Shown here: piece by piece, positions 1-11,200 of the stretch | Layout: the number at the start of each line of letters is the position of its first letter | How positions within the stretch are numbered: the first letter of the stretch is position 1 | NCBI GenBank assembly: GCA_014058105.1 | Contig: JACGCM010002684.1 | Location: forward strand, 186,001-250,000 | Reading direction: 5' to 3' | Length of the DNA stretch: 64,000 nucleotides | Source: Kingdonia uniflora | Taxonomy: Eukaryota; Streptophyta; Magnoliopsida; Ranunculales; Circaeasteraceae | Notes under the pieces: generated by a model | What the model was told of the DNA's origin: nothing | What the model saw: only the letters and a program-made list of their open reading frames with translations | Databases searched by the model: none | Translations under genes and position numbers: made by a program

Positions 1-687
1 ACCCTCTTGAAAATTTCCTTTGTAAGATTCCTTCTATTAAACTTGTCAAAGGAATTTCCATAGCAAGCTCAGGTGCTGGATTTTGTATTTTAGAAAGTCT
101 TTCATGGTTGAATGACTTTATATAAAAAAAAAAACTTCCTAATATCTCAATCCAACTATATTAAATCCATTTCTGGTAACACTTCCAAGGAAACATTTAA
201 CATAAAAGCTTGGGTAGATAACATGATTTTGCACGAGGATTCAGAGAAATGTAGAGCGAGACAAGAAACGAGTGGAGGAATGGAGACCAAGTTTCATCAA
301 CAAGTTTTACAATGAGCAAAAATCATGAAAGGAAGTTGACGGGAAGAAATACCAAAGAGAACGAGACCTAGGAATAGAAGTTCATAGCCTCGCTCATCCT
401 TGCTTTCTATGAAGAAAGAGGTCCAGAATTCAGCAGTAGCCTGGCTCATCCTTGTTTTCTATGTAGAAAGAGGTTCAAAATTCAGCAATAGGTATTGAGA
501 GGATCTTTACAACAAAACTAAACCTACATATTTGATGTCGAGTTCTTTTTCAACCAAGAATGATGATGGAGGTATATATTTTGGTGGAGATATCAAGAAC
601 TTGCACTTTTTCAAAAGGTTGGCAGCACCCTGAATATATAGTTCAGGGCAAGGAAACCACCTCAGGACGGTGCACCAAAGCCCACTC
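1..687. other. Unassigned flank left of Copia-1
   Basis: No gene can be called here. Both strands have short open stretches in the first 110 bases, but none continues or matches a family I recognise. The right edge (683-687, CACTC) is the left target-site copy of Copia-1, so this DNA was once continuous with position 5796 onward. It could be part of the last KAS II intron or an older element. I searched it by eye for the missing KAS II C-terminal exons and did not find them. Confidence 0.4.
385..488. repeat. 52-bp tandem duplication, two copies
   Basis: Positions 385-436 and 437-488 are two head-to-tail copies differing at about 6 of 52 positions. Both contain the core CTCATCCTTG followed by a TTTCTATG segment and AAGAGGT. 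No coding role is visible. Confidence 0.8.
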
Positions 688-836
688 TATTAGCAAGGCT
701 ATTTTATGTTATTTTAGTCCCACATTGGTTATTCATATAAGTAGTTTACTATCTCTTTCCTATATATAGAGGGTATGATGTAACCTAAATAATCAATTCA
801 ATAATAATATTTTTCTCTCTTTAATCTATTTCTACA
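688..836 (+). repeat. Copia-1 5' LTR
   Basis: It is 149 bp and contains a TATA-like CTATATATAGAG stretch and an AATAATAA poly(A)-like stretch. It differs from the 3' LTR at seven positions and the primer site abuts it. Confidence 0.93.
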
Positions 837-849
837 TGGTGTCAGAGCG
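837..849 (+). promoter_or_regulatory. Copia-1 primer binding site
   Basis: TGGTGTCAGAGCG immediately follows the LTR. The plant copia consensus is TGGTATCAGAGC, complementary to initiator tRNA-Met, so there is one A-to-G change. Confidence 0.85.
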
Positions 850-1273
850 AGTTATCGTTCAACACCCTCGCTGATCAAACTCGGCGGTGAGTTCGTTGGG
901 AGGTAAAAAAAATTTAGGGTTACGACTTTCGTTCATGTTGGTCTGATTCACACCGCCGCTCTCTCTCTCTCTTTCCTCTGCTTTGAAGAACGACGATTAT
1001 CACTGTCCCTGGTAGCGTTATTCTGATCGCAACCTAAGCTTTCGCAAAAAAAAAAAAAAATTGTTTTTTGGATTCGGTCGCGAGATGCGATAGATGTTGA
1101 TCTGAATCTCAGATCTATTTGGTTTATTTGAGGTAATCGATCGCAATGGCTATCGGTGCGAGTCGAGTTCGAGTTCGATCGTTTCTTCGATTGGAACGAG
1201 TGAAGATGTCCAGTCCTTCAACTCTGTTCATGATAACCCATATATGAAGATTACCTCATAGCTATTAGATGGC

Positions 1274-2206
1274 TTGAATTATGTTCGATGGGCACAGTCC
1301 ACGAAATTGTTTATTGGTGGCCGTGGAAAGATAGGGTTTCTTCTTGGCATAGAAAAAGAACCTGCAAATCTGAAATATGCAAAGTGGTTCTTGGATGATT
1401 CGATGGTGAGAACTTGGTTGATTAATTCTATGCAGTCGACGATTTCAGTTGGATACTTATTCACAAACAATGCACATCTGATTTGGGAATCACTTCGTAA
1501 GGTATATTCTCAGCGAGAGAATAATTCTAGGATATTTCAACTTTCCAATGAAATTAGGAATTTTAAATAGGATACTCAGACTTTGGGGATGTATTATGCG
1601 AGACTTTGATTGAGTTCGGAAGAATTATTTCATTATGATAGCTTCATCGAGTGGCCAGCTGGTGCACCAAGTAAAAAAGTTCCTATTTCACATACGGTAG
1701 CAGAGATTTATGCAAAAATTGTGGAGAAGACTCGGGTGTTTCAGTTTCTTACGGGGCTCAATCCCGACTTTGAGTATGCACGAGTTCATCTACTTGACAG
1801 GACTCATTTCCCAACTCTTGAAGAGGCACATGCATATTGTTTCTCTTATCAGAGTCGTCGGTCACCTATGCCTCCTATCTCCCGGATTCCTTCAGAGACT
1901 TCTGCTATGGCTATTCATTATGCTTATCCGGCACCACCGTCAGTTCCTTCACAAACTTCACATACATCATCACCTAGCCTTTCTCCGTTACCAACGGCTT
2001 CCGGTAACTCTCGCCCCTCGAGAAAGAAATGTGATTATTGTGGTAAGTGGGGACATCTAAAGACAACTTGTCATGCTTTACACAGTCGTCCTGCTGGTTA
2101 TCAACCCCGCCCATCTCAGTCCTCAACAAACTTATCTGCCGACTCTAGTGTGCCAGATTCTTCGGCCTTTAGTGCTCTCTCTCAGGATGAAATCAGCAGG
2201 TTCTGA
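1274..2206 (+). pseudogene. Copia-1 gag (broken)
   Basis: This is the capsid region of a copia polyprotein. The first block (1274-1570) has the family pattern NYVRWAQ ... SMQSTISVGYLF ... WESLRKVYS, the UBN2/retrotran_gag type. A second block (1610-2206) holds the rest of gag and ends with a CCHC zinc knuckle, CDYCGKWGHLKTTCH, at about 2030-2075. The blocks are separated by in-frame stops: TAG at about 1568, where the family usually has Gln, and TGA at about 1607. The start used by the live element lay upstream, near the ATG at 1146, and that part is also disrupted. It cannot give a full capsid. Confidence 0.88.
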
Positions 2207-2215
2207 CTTCTCTCT

Positions 2216-5200
2216 ATGTCTTCCACACCGGCAGCTTCTCATGCTGATAACTTCGCATCTGCAAATAGTTTTTCTGCATCTCCAACTTTGTCTTGGATTG
2301 TTGACTCGGGTGCAACCGATAATATGACTGGTATGTCTTCTCTTTTCTGGTCTTTTGCTTCTAGTTCATTGCGACGGACTGTTCGTCTTGCCAATGGAAC
2401 TGAGACTCCTATTGCAGGGAAGGGTTGTATCCCGATTACAGATTCCCTTTCTTTACCTGATGTCCTTCATGTCTCTCAGTTGGATAATAATCTTCTTTCT
2501 GTTAGTAAAATTACCATAAATAAAAACAGCAGTATAACCTTCTTTCCTGATTATGTCATTTTTCAGGATCTGGTGTCACAGAAGATGATTGGCAGTAGAC
2601 GTGAAGAGGGTAGTCTTTATTTTCTGGATGGACATCTCTCTTCTATTTCTCCTCAAGCTCTCTAGTTAAAATCTATGTCTAGTAGTGAAAATATAAAACG
2701 GGTGTTATGTTGGCATCACCGCTTAGGTCATATTTCCTTTGAGTATCTACGTTATTTGTTTCCGCCTTTCTTTTCTAAAGTATCCATGTCTGACTTGTCT
2801 TGTAAGACGTGTGAACTAGCTAAACATCATTGTAGTACGTATCCGTTGAATATTAATAAAACTTTTTCTTGTTTTGATATTGTGCATTCGGATGTTTGGG
2901 GGTCCTGCCCCAGTTATCTCTAGTTTAGGATTTCGTTATTTTGTGTTGTTCATTAACAATTTTTCAAGGTGTACTTGGGTTTATTTGATGAAATCCAAAG
3001 ATGAGGTTTCCTCTATTTTCTAGACATTCACCGCAATGGTTCGTACTCAGTTTGGGAAAACTATTAAAGTTTTTCGTTTCGATCAGGGTGGGGAATTTAT
3101 GTCCCAAGGTCTTCGCAAATTCTACAATGTCAATGGCATTGAGCATCAAACCTTTAATACGAAAAACTCCGCAGCAAAATGGTAAATCGAAAAGGAAAAA
3201 TTGTCATATTCTTGATCTTGCTCGTGCGATGTCAATTGGCATGAATGTCCCCTCGCGTTTTTGGTCTGACGATGTTCTTACGGCGGTGTTTTTTATCAAC
3301 CGGTTTCCGTCTCGAGCTCTTGGTTTTCGCAGCCCGTATTCTATTCTTTATCCTGGTCGTTCTGTTTTTCAGATTCCACCTTGTGTTTTTGGGTGTGTAT
3401 GTTTCGGCCAAGTCATTGGGTCAGCCTCTAAACTAGATCCGCGTGCCATGAAATGTGTATTCCTGGGTTACTCTCATGCTCAGAAGGGTTTTAGGTGCTT
3501 TCATATCTCATCCCGTCGTTATTTCACCTCTATGGACGTTACTTTCTTTTAACATGCTCCGCTCTTTACGGGCAATTTTCTCTCTCCGGGGGAGTGTTTT
3601 CCAGTTCGTCCTCTTCCTTTAGAAGATTTATCTTCTCCTGCTTCAGATCCACTTCCTCCGTTGAGTGTTCCGTGTGAGTCTACAATCCCACCTTTAGTTT
3701 TACCTTCAGTTTCACGTCCTTTACAGGTTTATACTCGACGACATTCAGGACTTCAGCCTCCTACACCAAACTGCCAAGCATCCTCTGTAGCTCCAGATCT
3801 TCCACCTGCCATCGATTCACCTTTATCAGATATTGAGCCTTCTTCTACCACTTCTATACCAGTTACTACTGATGATGATTCACCTGTTTCTCATAGTGAT
3901 GATGATAGACCAATTGTTATTCGGAAAGAGAAGCGTAATGCAGGAAAGCCTGATAGATATTCAGATGCAGCGGTTTATTCTATCGTTGATTATACTTCAG
4001 ATCATCGTTTATCTCCTACTTATAGAGCTTTTCTAGCTTATCTCTCTTTGGTTGATATACTACGTACAGTGGCAAATACGTTAGCCAAACCTCATTGGAA
4101 GGCTGCGATGTTGGAAGAATTACATGCATTGGAGATCAATAATACGTAGTCATTGGTTACCCTCCCGACTGGACGTACATCAGTCGGATGCAAATGGGTG
4201 TTTACGGTTAAAGAAAATTCAGATGGAACGGCAAGCATGTATACAACAAGGCACGGTTAGTTGTCAAGGGGTATGCACAGATACATAGTGTTGATTATCA
4301 GGAGACGTTTGCTCATGTGGCCAAGATGAATACTATTCGAGTCATCTTTTCTATTGTTGCGTCAAAATCTTGGCCCCTTTTCCAGATGGATGTGAAAAAT
4401 GTCTTTCTGAATGGAATATTGCAGGAAGAGGTCTATATGTTTCCACCTCCAGGTTTTCGTCCCGCTTCTGCTTCTGGCTTAGTATGTAAGCTAAAAAAAG
4501 TCCATCTATGGGCTTAAGCAGTCTCCTCGTACTTGGGCTGATACATTTGGTACCGCTATGATTGACTTTGGTTATGTTCCAAGTAGTGCTGACCATACTT
4601 TGTTTCTTCGACATTCTGGTAGGAAGATTGTTGCATTGCTTGTCTATGTTGACGATATTATTATTACAGGAGATGATATTCAGGGTATTAGTAACCTGAA
4701 ATCTTACCTCTGTACCCGCTTTCAAGGGAAGGATCTCGGTCCCTTGCGTTATTTCCTTGGAATTGAAGTTGTACGTTCTAGTTTCAATATTTTCATCTTT
4801 TAGAGAAAGTACATTCTTGATCTTTTCTCTACTTTAGGACAGCTTGTGTGTCGTTCTGCTGATACACCTCTAGAACTGAATCATCGTCTGGCAGACTTTG
4901 CTGATACACCTCTAGAACTAAATCATCGTTTGGCAGACTTTGAGAGGGAGTTATTGGGGGACATTGGGCAGTACCAGCGGCTTCTTGGGAAGCTCCCCTA
5001 TCTTTCTCTTACCCATCCAGATATTGCATATGCGGTTGGAGTTCTTAGTCAGTTTATGCACAAACCGCGTCATCCCCATCTCCAGGCAGCTATTCGTGTT
5101 CTTCGGTATCTCAAGGGGTGTCCTGGTCGTGGCGTTTTATTTCGAGATCATGGTCATTCTCGAGTCGAGGCTTGGACTGATGCTGACTATGCAGGTTCAT

Positions 5201-5638
5201 TATCCAATCGTCGCTCCACTTGTGGGTATTGTACCATTATTGGTGATAATTTGGTGACATGGTGGAGTAAGAAACAAGATGTTTCCAGGTCCAGTGCAGA
5301 AGCCGAGTATAGGCCCATGGCTCAAGGTGTTTATGAGTTAATATGGCTTAAGCGTCTTCTACAAGAGCTTCGGATATCGGTCTCTCTTTCTATGACGCTC
5401 TATTGTGACAACAAATCTGTTATTATCATTTTGGTTAATCCGGTGCAACATGATCGTACCAGGCATATTGAGGTTGATCGGTACTTTCTGCATGAGAAGC
5501 TTAAATCTAGACAGATTCAGACTCTATGTTTCTACTTCGCAACAGCTTGCAGATTTTCTCATGAAGGCCGTTAGTAGCAGATTATTATTAGATGTTTTGT
5601 CCAAGCTGGGCATGTGCGATATTCATGCTCCAGCTTGA
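2216..5638 (+). pseudogene. Copia-1 pol: protease, integrase, RT, RNase H (broken)
   Basis: Domains appear in copia order. The aspartic protease WIVDSGATDN lies near 2293-2322, the GAG-pre-integrase zinc region WHHRLGH...CKTCELAKHH at 2709-2830, and integrase core pieces at about 2890-3550. The proline-rich linker runs 3661-4150. The reverse transcriptase has FQMDVKNVFLNG near 4380 and YVDDIIITGDD near 4645. RNase H ends with SSAEAEYR near 5293 and the tRNA-like tail before the stop near 5636. At least six stops or frame changes interrupt it (for example at 2663, 2921, 3550, 4147, 4515 and 4801). It is non-functional but complete in domain content. Confidence 0.9.
4858..4941 (+). repeat. 42-bp in-frame duplication in Copia-1 pol
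   Basis: Two adjacent 42-bp copies (4858-4899, 4900-4941) differ at two bases and duplicate a 14-residue segment starting ADTPLELNH between the RT and RNase H domains. Confidence 0.93.
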
Positions 5639-5646
5639 GGGGGGAG

Positions 5647-5795
5647 TATTAGCAAGGCTATTTTATGTTATTTTAGTCCCACATTGGTTATTCATAGAAG
5701 TAGTTTACTATCTCTCACCTATATAGAGAGGGTATGATATAACCTAAATAATCAATTCAATAATAATATTGTTCTCTCTCTAATCTATTTCTACA
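5647..5795 (+). repeat. Copia-1 3' LTR
   Basis: It is 149 bp, matches the 5' LTR at 142 positions, is preceded by a G-rich polypurine tract at about 5637-5646, and is followed by the right target-site copy CACTC. Confidence 0.93.
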
Positions 5796-7775
5796 CACTC
5801 GTGTTGCATGGAAGCAGCACAAGAAGTTTTAGATAGATGATGGAATTTCGTACTTCCATTAATCTCAGCTAATTTTTGTTCTCTTTTATTGAGCTCGTGT
5901 AGTTTTCAGTAGTTACAATAATATGATTCATACAAATTAAAGTTATGGAATCGAAGACCATGAACATAAAAGCCGCGCTACACTAGCATACACACCACAA
6001 CATAACAATCCAAAGGGAGGCAATACACGCGATTAACTACATAATAGAAGCTCTACAACAAGAACATTTCAAATTCTCTTCATGATGGGATAATACAGAT
6101 GATATTTCACAACACTACCTAAACACCACAACTTATTTATAGGGGAGCATAACCGACTTTATTTCTCAAGAATTATCATCTCTTTGACACCGTCCCTGAC
6201 TTTTATGACACAGATCAATTAAGAAAGGATTTTTAACACACACCTGAGCTTCGTCGATCCCCTTAATGTTCCAGCCGCGAACTGAACAAATCTTGTGCCA
6301 GCCACAAAAGCAAAAGACTTTGCTTCTCGACGCATCCTTGAGATATCCATATCCTATAGTCGGGATTAATTGAACATGCTACCTTCAAACATTACAATGT
6401 TTTCTTTAGGTTCCGCTCTCTTGGCAATCTTGCCATCTCTTGACACTCACTGCCTTCTCTAAAAGCACATTGTCACAGTATGCTTGTAGAGATGATCCTC
6501 ACATCTCCTAGCCCTATCTCTTTTCTTCGGTAACCGTCTCTACAATTAACCTATTATCGCGTGATTGCCAATTACTTTACCTCGCCAACACTTGGCTATG
6601 TTCCGAGAATGACCACTTCGGCATTCCTCGGTACCGCTTCTTCGATGACACTCAAACATGTTCTCAAACACCCAGGTACCCTGTATTTTCTGTTCCCATT
6701 GTCGTCACTTGAAGATGAACCAATAAGCTCATCATCTTTACAAACAAACATTAACTAGTCCTCTATAACTACCAATATGAAGAAGACACAGTCGAGGAAT
6801 CTATTGCACCTTCGAGTCCTACTTTGGGAGGGTTCTCGCGACCAGTCTCACGCTTCGTGGCATGCACCTTCGAGAAGTTGATATTCTAAAAGCATGTTGC
6901 CTTCCAAAATCTACATATGATTCTATAAGTAGAGACAAGAAAAGATCGAAAAAGCGCCTCACGCTTCGTGGCATGCACCTTCGAGAAGTTGATATTCTAA
7001 AAGCATGTTGCCTTCCAAAATCTACATATGATTCTATAAGTAGAGACAAGAAAAGATCGAAAAAGCGCTGGAAACTCGAGCTAGCTATTCGTTGCCTCAA
7101 AGCCGCTGAAGCTATTGGCCTAATGCATCTTTGACATACCTCTCTTTCTCGAAGAGACAAACTCAAGTTCCTTCCAAACTTAAGTTCCAAACTTGAGATG
7201 GACAACTAAGCTTTCAAGTCGCACCCACAATTTTCTGCAAACAATCCTTTGTAGAACTCTTAGGGCATTCTCGTCCTATGCTAATTGAACTCACTTGTAT
7301 GCAACTTTTAGCAGCCTCCATTCTTTACTCAGTAATCACACCCCAAAGACTGCATCCCATATATTACGACTCTGTGCACGATCTCCGGTAGTCATAGTTT
7401 AGCTTCTCAATCACAAATGGCGCACATTATTGTCTTACGCACTTTGTCGAATCGATGTAGTGCCGCAACTCAAACTACTTCTCCAAAGATATTTCACCAC
7501 ACAATCTTGTAACTTCCTGCAAGACCACTGTCACGAACTCAGCGTACTCCTAGAATATTTTTTAGGCTACACCACCCCTACTTGTTGACAACACCTAACC
7601 AAAATCGTGACACACTGACGCAATGGCCTAATTAGATATCAACCTAACTCGACGTATCCGTAGACGATTACACGACCTTTAAGGAGTAAACCTTCACTCA
7701 ACTTTAGTACCTCGGTTCTCTAACTCGCTTTAAATCGTCCCAAGCCCAGCTTCACTTGCGGCCACTCTGATACCA
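5796..7775 (-). mobile_element. Decayed minus-strand LTR-element internal region (tentative)
   Basis: The best evidence is at 7761-7775. Read on the minus strand it is TGGTATCAGAGTGGC, a near-consensus initiator-tRNA primer site. It is preceded on that strand by a CA dinucleotide one base away, as at an LTR end. The DNA leftward of it would then be internal sequence. It has no long ORF and no RT, integrase or protease motif, which would fit a LARD or TRIM-like non-coding element. A TATA-like CCCCTATAAATAAG occurs on the minus strand near 6135-6150. I could not match a pair of LTRs on either side, so ends and class are uncertain. Confidence 0.4.
6847..7068. repeat. Perfect 111-bp tandem duplication
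   Basis: Positions 6847-6957 and 6958-7068 read as identical. The unit starts CTCACGCTTCGTGG and ends AAAAAGCGC. It is 37 codons long and keeps a plus-strand frame open, but that frame has no recognisable domain. Identity implies a very recent duplication, or an assembly artefact. Confidence 0.92.
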
Positions 7776-7778
7776 CTG

Positions 7779-8297
7779 GATGAGTTGCACAATGGAAGAA
7801 CTCAACGGAAATGTCTTGAGCTGGACATATATAAACACCCCATACATGAAGTAAGGAGAAGTAACCAATGGGATAAACTACACAAGAAATGCTTTATAAC
7901 GAGAAAAAAAATCAAATTGTACACCTGACTCAAGATGAAGTGATGGGATGAAATTCCTGACTTCTCCCCTGCATCCATCCCTTTCTAAAACCTATATAGT
8001 ATTCCATAAACATCTCAAGAACCCATTGCCGCACACTAAATGGGCCCAGAATACTCTACAGTTCAATCAACACAAGAATCAGAGGTCATGTACTGTATTT
8101 ATTGTCTGTAAAGCCCATTTAAGACCTTTCCAAGTTCTTAAGCAAAAACTCAAATTGAAAGTCCGTAAATTAGCATTGAGGTACAAAAATATACTAATTT
8201 AATGTCAGTTCGAAATGCTAGGCGACTTCATACAGAAATTGGATGTGTGCACGAGAGATTTCATCAATATATACTACAAAAGCTAAGAACTGGTTAC
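7779..8297. other. Non-coding interval left of the last visible KAS II exon
   Basis: This would be the start of the KAS II last intron, read on the minus strand, or an LTR of the decayed element at 5796-7775. No KAS II C-terminal coding is present on either strand and no other gene is visible. Confidence 0.4.
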
Positions 8298-11200
8298 CTG
8301 TACGGTTGCAACAGCTTCAACAGCACCGGCTGCTCCTAGTAAGTGACCAATCATGGATTTTGTAGAGTTCACTTTTAGCTGCAAAAGTTAAAGTTCTCAA
8401 TTCTCACTATGTGCAATCCAAATGTAACATTAAACCAAACCAAACATAACAGAACTAATTAAAAATACCTCAGAATTATGGCCAAAACACCGAACAAGAG
8501 CTTGGTACTCTTTCAGATCACCAGCCTGCGTCGATGTAGCATGGGCATTTACGTAATTGACATCCTCCCTTGATACCCCAGATTGAGCTAATGCATTCTC
8601 TACACAAAGCACAACACCTGCCCCTGATTTTTATACGTGGAAAGAAGAATCCATCAGCTCAACAGCTACAATTTTAATGTCTATGTTGTTGTACATGGAT
8701 ACAAGGTTCTGTTAGTGATTCATTGAGAAAACCAAATACAGGAACAGTATGTAAAGCAGATTTGTTTCCGCATAGTTATTCATAAAAGTTTTACAGGCAA
8801 ATAGACTCGTAAAAAGTTCAGAAGATATGTACTGAAAATTGGAGTAAGAAGTTGGACTTACCATTTTACTACTTTTAAGTCCCAACCAAGCAATAAGAAA
8901 GTGGTTAAACAGCTTTCTAGGACCCAACCAACGGCAGTAAGTTAAATTGTTCTCAAGGAAATCTCATTTACGTGAAAAGGAAGTCCCACAAGGAGTTGTA
9001 CGCCATAAACCAGATGAAACTTAAACAGAAGCAAAATTTTGGTCAAAATGGTAAAGAAAATACATCGCAAAAAGCATATATGATGCATCACGGTTTTCAC
9101 GACCTCGTGCGTATACTTAGAGAGTGGCGCCTCTCTCTAGAATGACCAAGTCGACACCACTCTTTCCACGTTTATTTTCATTTCTTTTTAGTAATTGATG
9201 TTATAGGGTAATGGGGTAGCTGCTGGAGAAGGTCTCCTTAGTTTAAACCTAATGGTAGCAGAATTATGGTTAGAGGCTTCCTTCTTCTATAAAAGCCTCA
9301 TTAGATTAGTTTTCTGGACTGTTATTTTGGTTATAGACTATTTTGGTTTTAGGGTTATTTGATTATTCAATAAGAGAGAGTTTAGAGTGAATGGTATTTC
9401 TTCAATCCTTTTAGTTACATCAATATATGTAACAATTTTTTTGATAATTCATGTGAATTATGATATGGTGGTCCATGATGAAGGAGGTGTAAGCTATCAA
9501 CTTTAGACGTGGGGGCAAAAGGTTTGATCTGCATACCATCGGGATGAGGCTCGGTCATGTGATATGCATCAGAAGTGAAGCTTCCACCTAAAAATTCAGC
9601 ATAAATATTTGCCCCTCTTTTCTGCAGAACGTGAAAAAAATATTAGATGTGGAAGTGAAATAAATTTATGTTCATTTTGATAAAAGAAATATTCATTTAA
9701 TTTATGTTTTGAAACTGATTTCAAGTAACTGTACATTAGCATGTTCAAGTTCTTCAAGAAGCAGAACCCCAGCGCCTTCTCCCATAACAAATCCGTCCCG
9801 ACTCTGTTTAGTTACAGAATTTCATTTCAGGAATATAATTTATATATAATTGATCAAATATTATATTATTATTGAGATTGTGTACTACATCTTCCTGAAC
9901 TGGTCAAGTGAGCTACAAACACGATAGTGACAGATACCAAAACTCAAAACACAATAACTCCAGCATCATTATAGTTTCACAATAAAATAACTGATCTTTA
10001 TTCACTTATATCAAAACTTCAGAGAGCACAAGCGCAGAACAAAAAAGTAATGCAAGAAGGGCTTTTCCATTAAGCTATAGAATTTCCTTTGTGGGATTAA
10101 GAAAGATGATGAGAAAAAGAACGTGGCACCACATTAAAACTTCACCCAGGTGAAATATGTGTGGCAAGAAAGGATGGTATCTTTCAAAGTAAAGTTCCCT
10201 AAGAGTGAACATGTGTAGTTTCCTAGTACTGAAATTTCTTCCTTCAAAATTAAGGTCCTCGGGAATTTTATGTATTTAGGTGACCTGTGTATGATAAAAG
10301 TTCCAAGAAACAATAAAGGTTAGGTAATTACAACATCCCAGGGGCGTGAAGCTTTGGTTGGATCAGTATTCCTCTGTGAAAGTGCTCTGCATGCAACAAA
10401 ACCTCCCAACCCTAATAGAAACAACAACAACAACAACAACAAAAAATGGAAATAAATCATAATCACATCATTTACATGGATAACAAAGTAGATAGAATCT
10501 GAAACACAACTAAAGTATGAATATACCAATAGGTATGATTGCCGAATCGGAGCCACCACAAAGCATAATATCCTGCAAGTTTGACCAAATTATAGAAGAC
10601 AGACAATTTTATATCATTACCAGTCTAATTATGTAAAGAAACTAGAAAAGAAATGAAAGACGTTTAGACTAGTCAGGTATGACACTTGAATACAAATGCT
10701 CATTGTACCATGCTCAAGCAATATGATACTGATACCATCTCAGAGACTTCATGGATGCTTAATATGCAACACTTTACTTTCTTTCTCATTTTATTAGCTT
10801 TCCTACATTTCCTTACTAAGAGAATGAACACAATACGTACACTTTTGGAAAGTTCACTACCAAAATTTCCTAATATAGAGTGCATTTGGCCTGATTTAAA
10901 TATAAGAAAGGATACTCAGACTAATAAAAACTAGACTTTGTTGTATGCTATTATAATAAAAGCATGGAGGGATGAGGTATTCATACCGCAGGTGTCCAAG
11001 ATTTTGGGAAATCGATAGCCATACCTCATTTCCCACAAGGGTACTGTTATTTGTGTTTAAAAATCTCAACTTATGAGAAGAAGTGACCAGGAGTACCAAG
11101 TTTTAAAAAGAAACTATTAGCATATAGGATTTAGCCAATTAAGAACAAAAATTAACATGAGTTACTTACAGCTTCACCTCTGATAATATGATTCGCTGCA

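Larger units (their letters stand above)
688..5795 (+). mobile_element. Copia-1: Ty1/copia LTR retrotransposon, full length but decayed
   Basis: Two 149-bp direct repeats (688-836 and 5647-5795) bound an internal region coding in copia order: gag, protease, integrase, reverse transcriptase, RNase H. The 5-bp target duplication CACTC is perfect (683-687 and 5796-5800), so this is one intact insertion. The LTRs end in CA. They begin TATTAG rather than TGTTAG, a change present in both copies. A primer site TGGTGTCAGAGC follows the 5' LTR and a purine tract GAGGGGGGAG precedes the 3' LTR. LTR divergence is 7/149, about 4.7%, suggesting an insertion on the order of one to two million years old under usual plant rates (inference). 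Many in-frame stops make it non-autonomous today. Confidence 0.95.

Noticed and set aside
1..120. A GDSL-lipase-like stretch (GISIASSGAGF) on plus or an open minus frame
   Set aside because: Under 40 codons, no catalytic GDSL block or neighbouring domain is visible.
6262..6360. A possible host exon on the minus strand (KICSVRGWNIKGIDEAQ followed by GT)
   Set aside because: The frame is short, no family is recognised and the sequence lies in decayed element DNA.
6862..7134. A 90-codon plus ORF with Lys/Arg-rich repeats
   Set aside because: The repeat comes from the 111-bp duplication and no domain or homologue is recognised.
5796..8297. A matched pair of LTRs around the decayed minus-strand element
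   Set aside because: Only a short resemblance (GTTGCA...ATGGAAG) links 5803-5820 with 7786-7804. The rest does not align, so no LTR pair is claimed.
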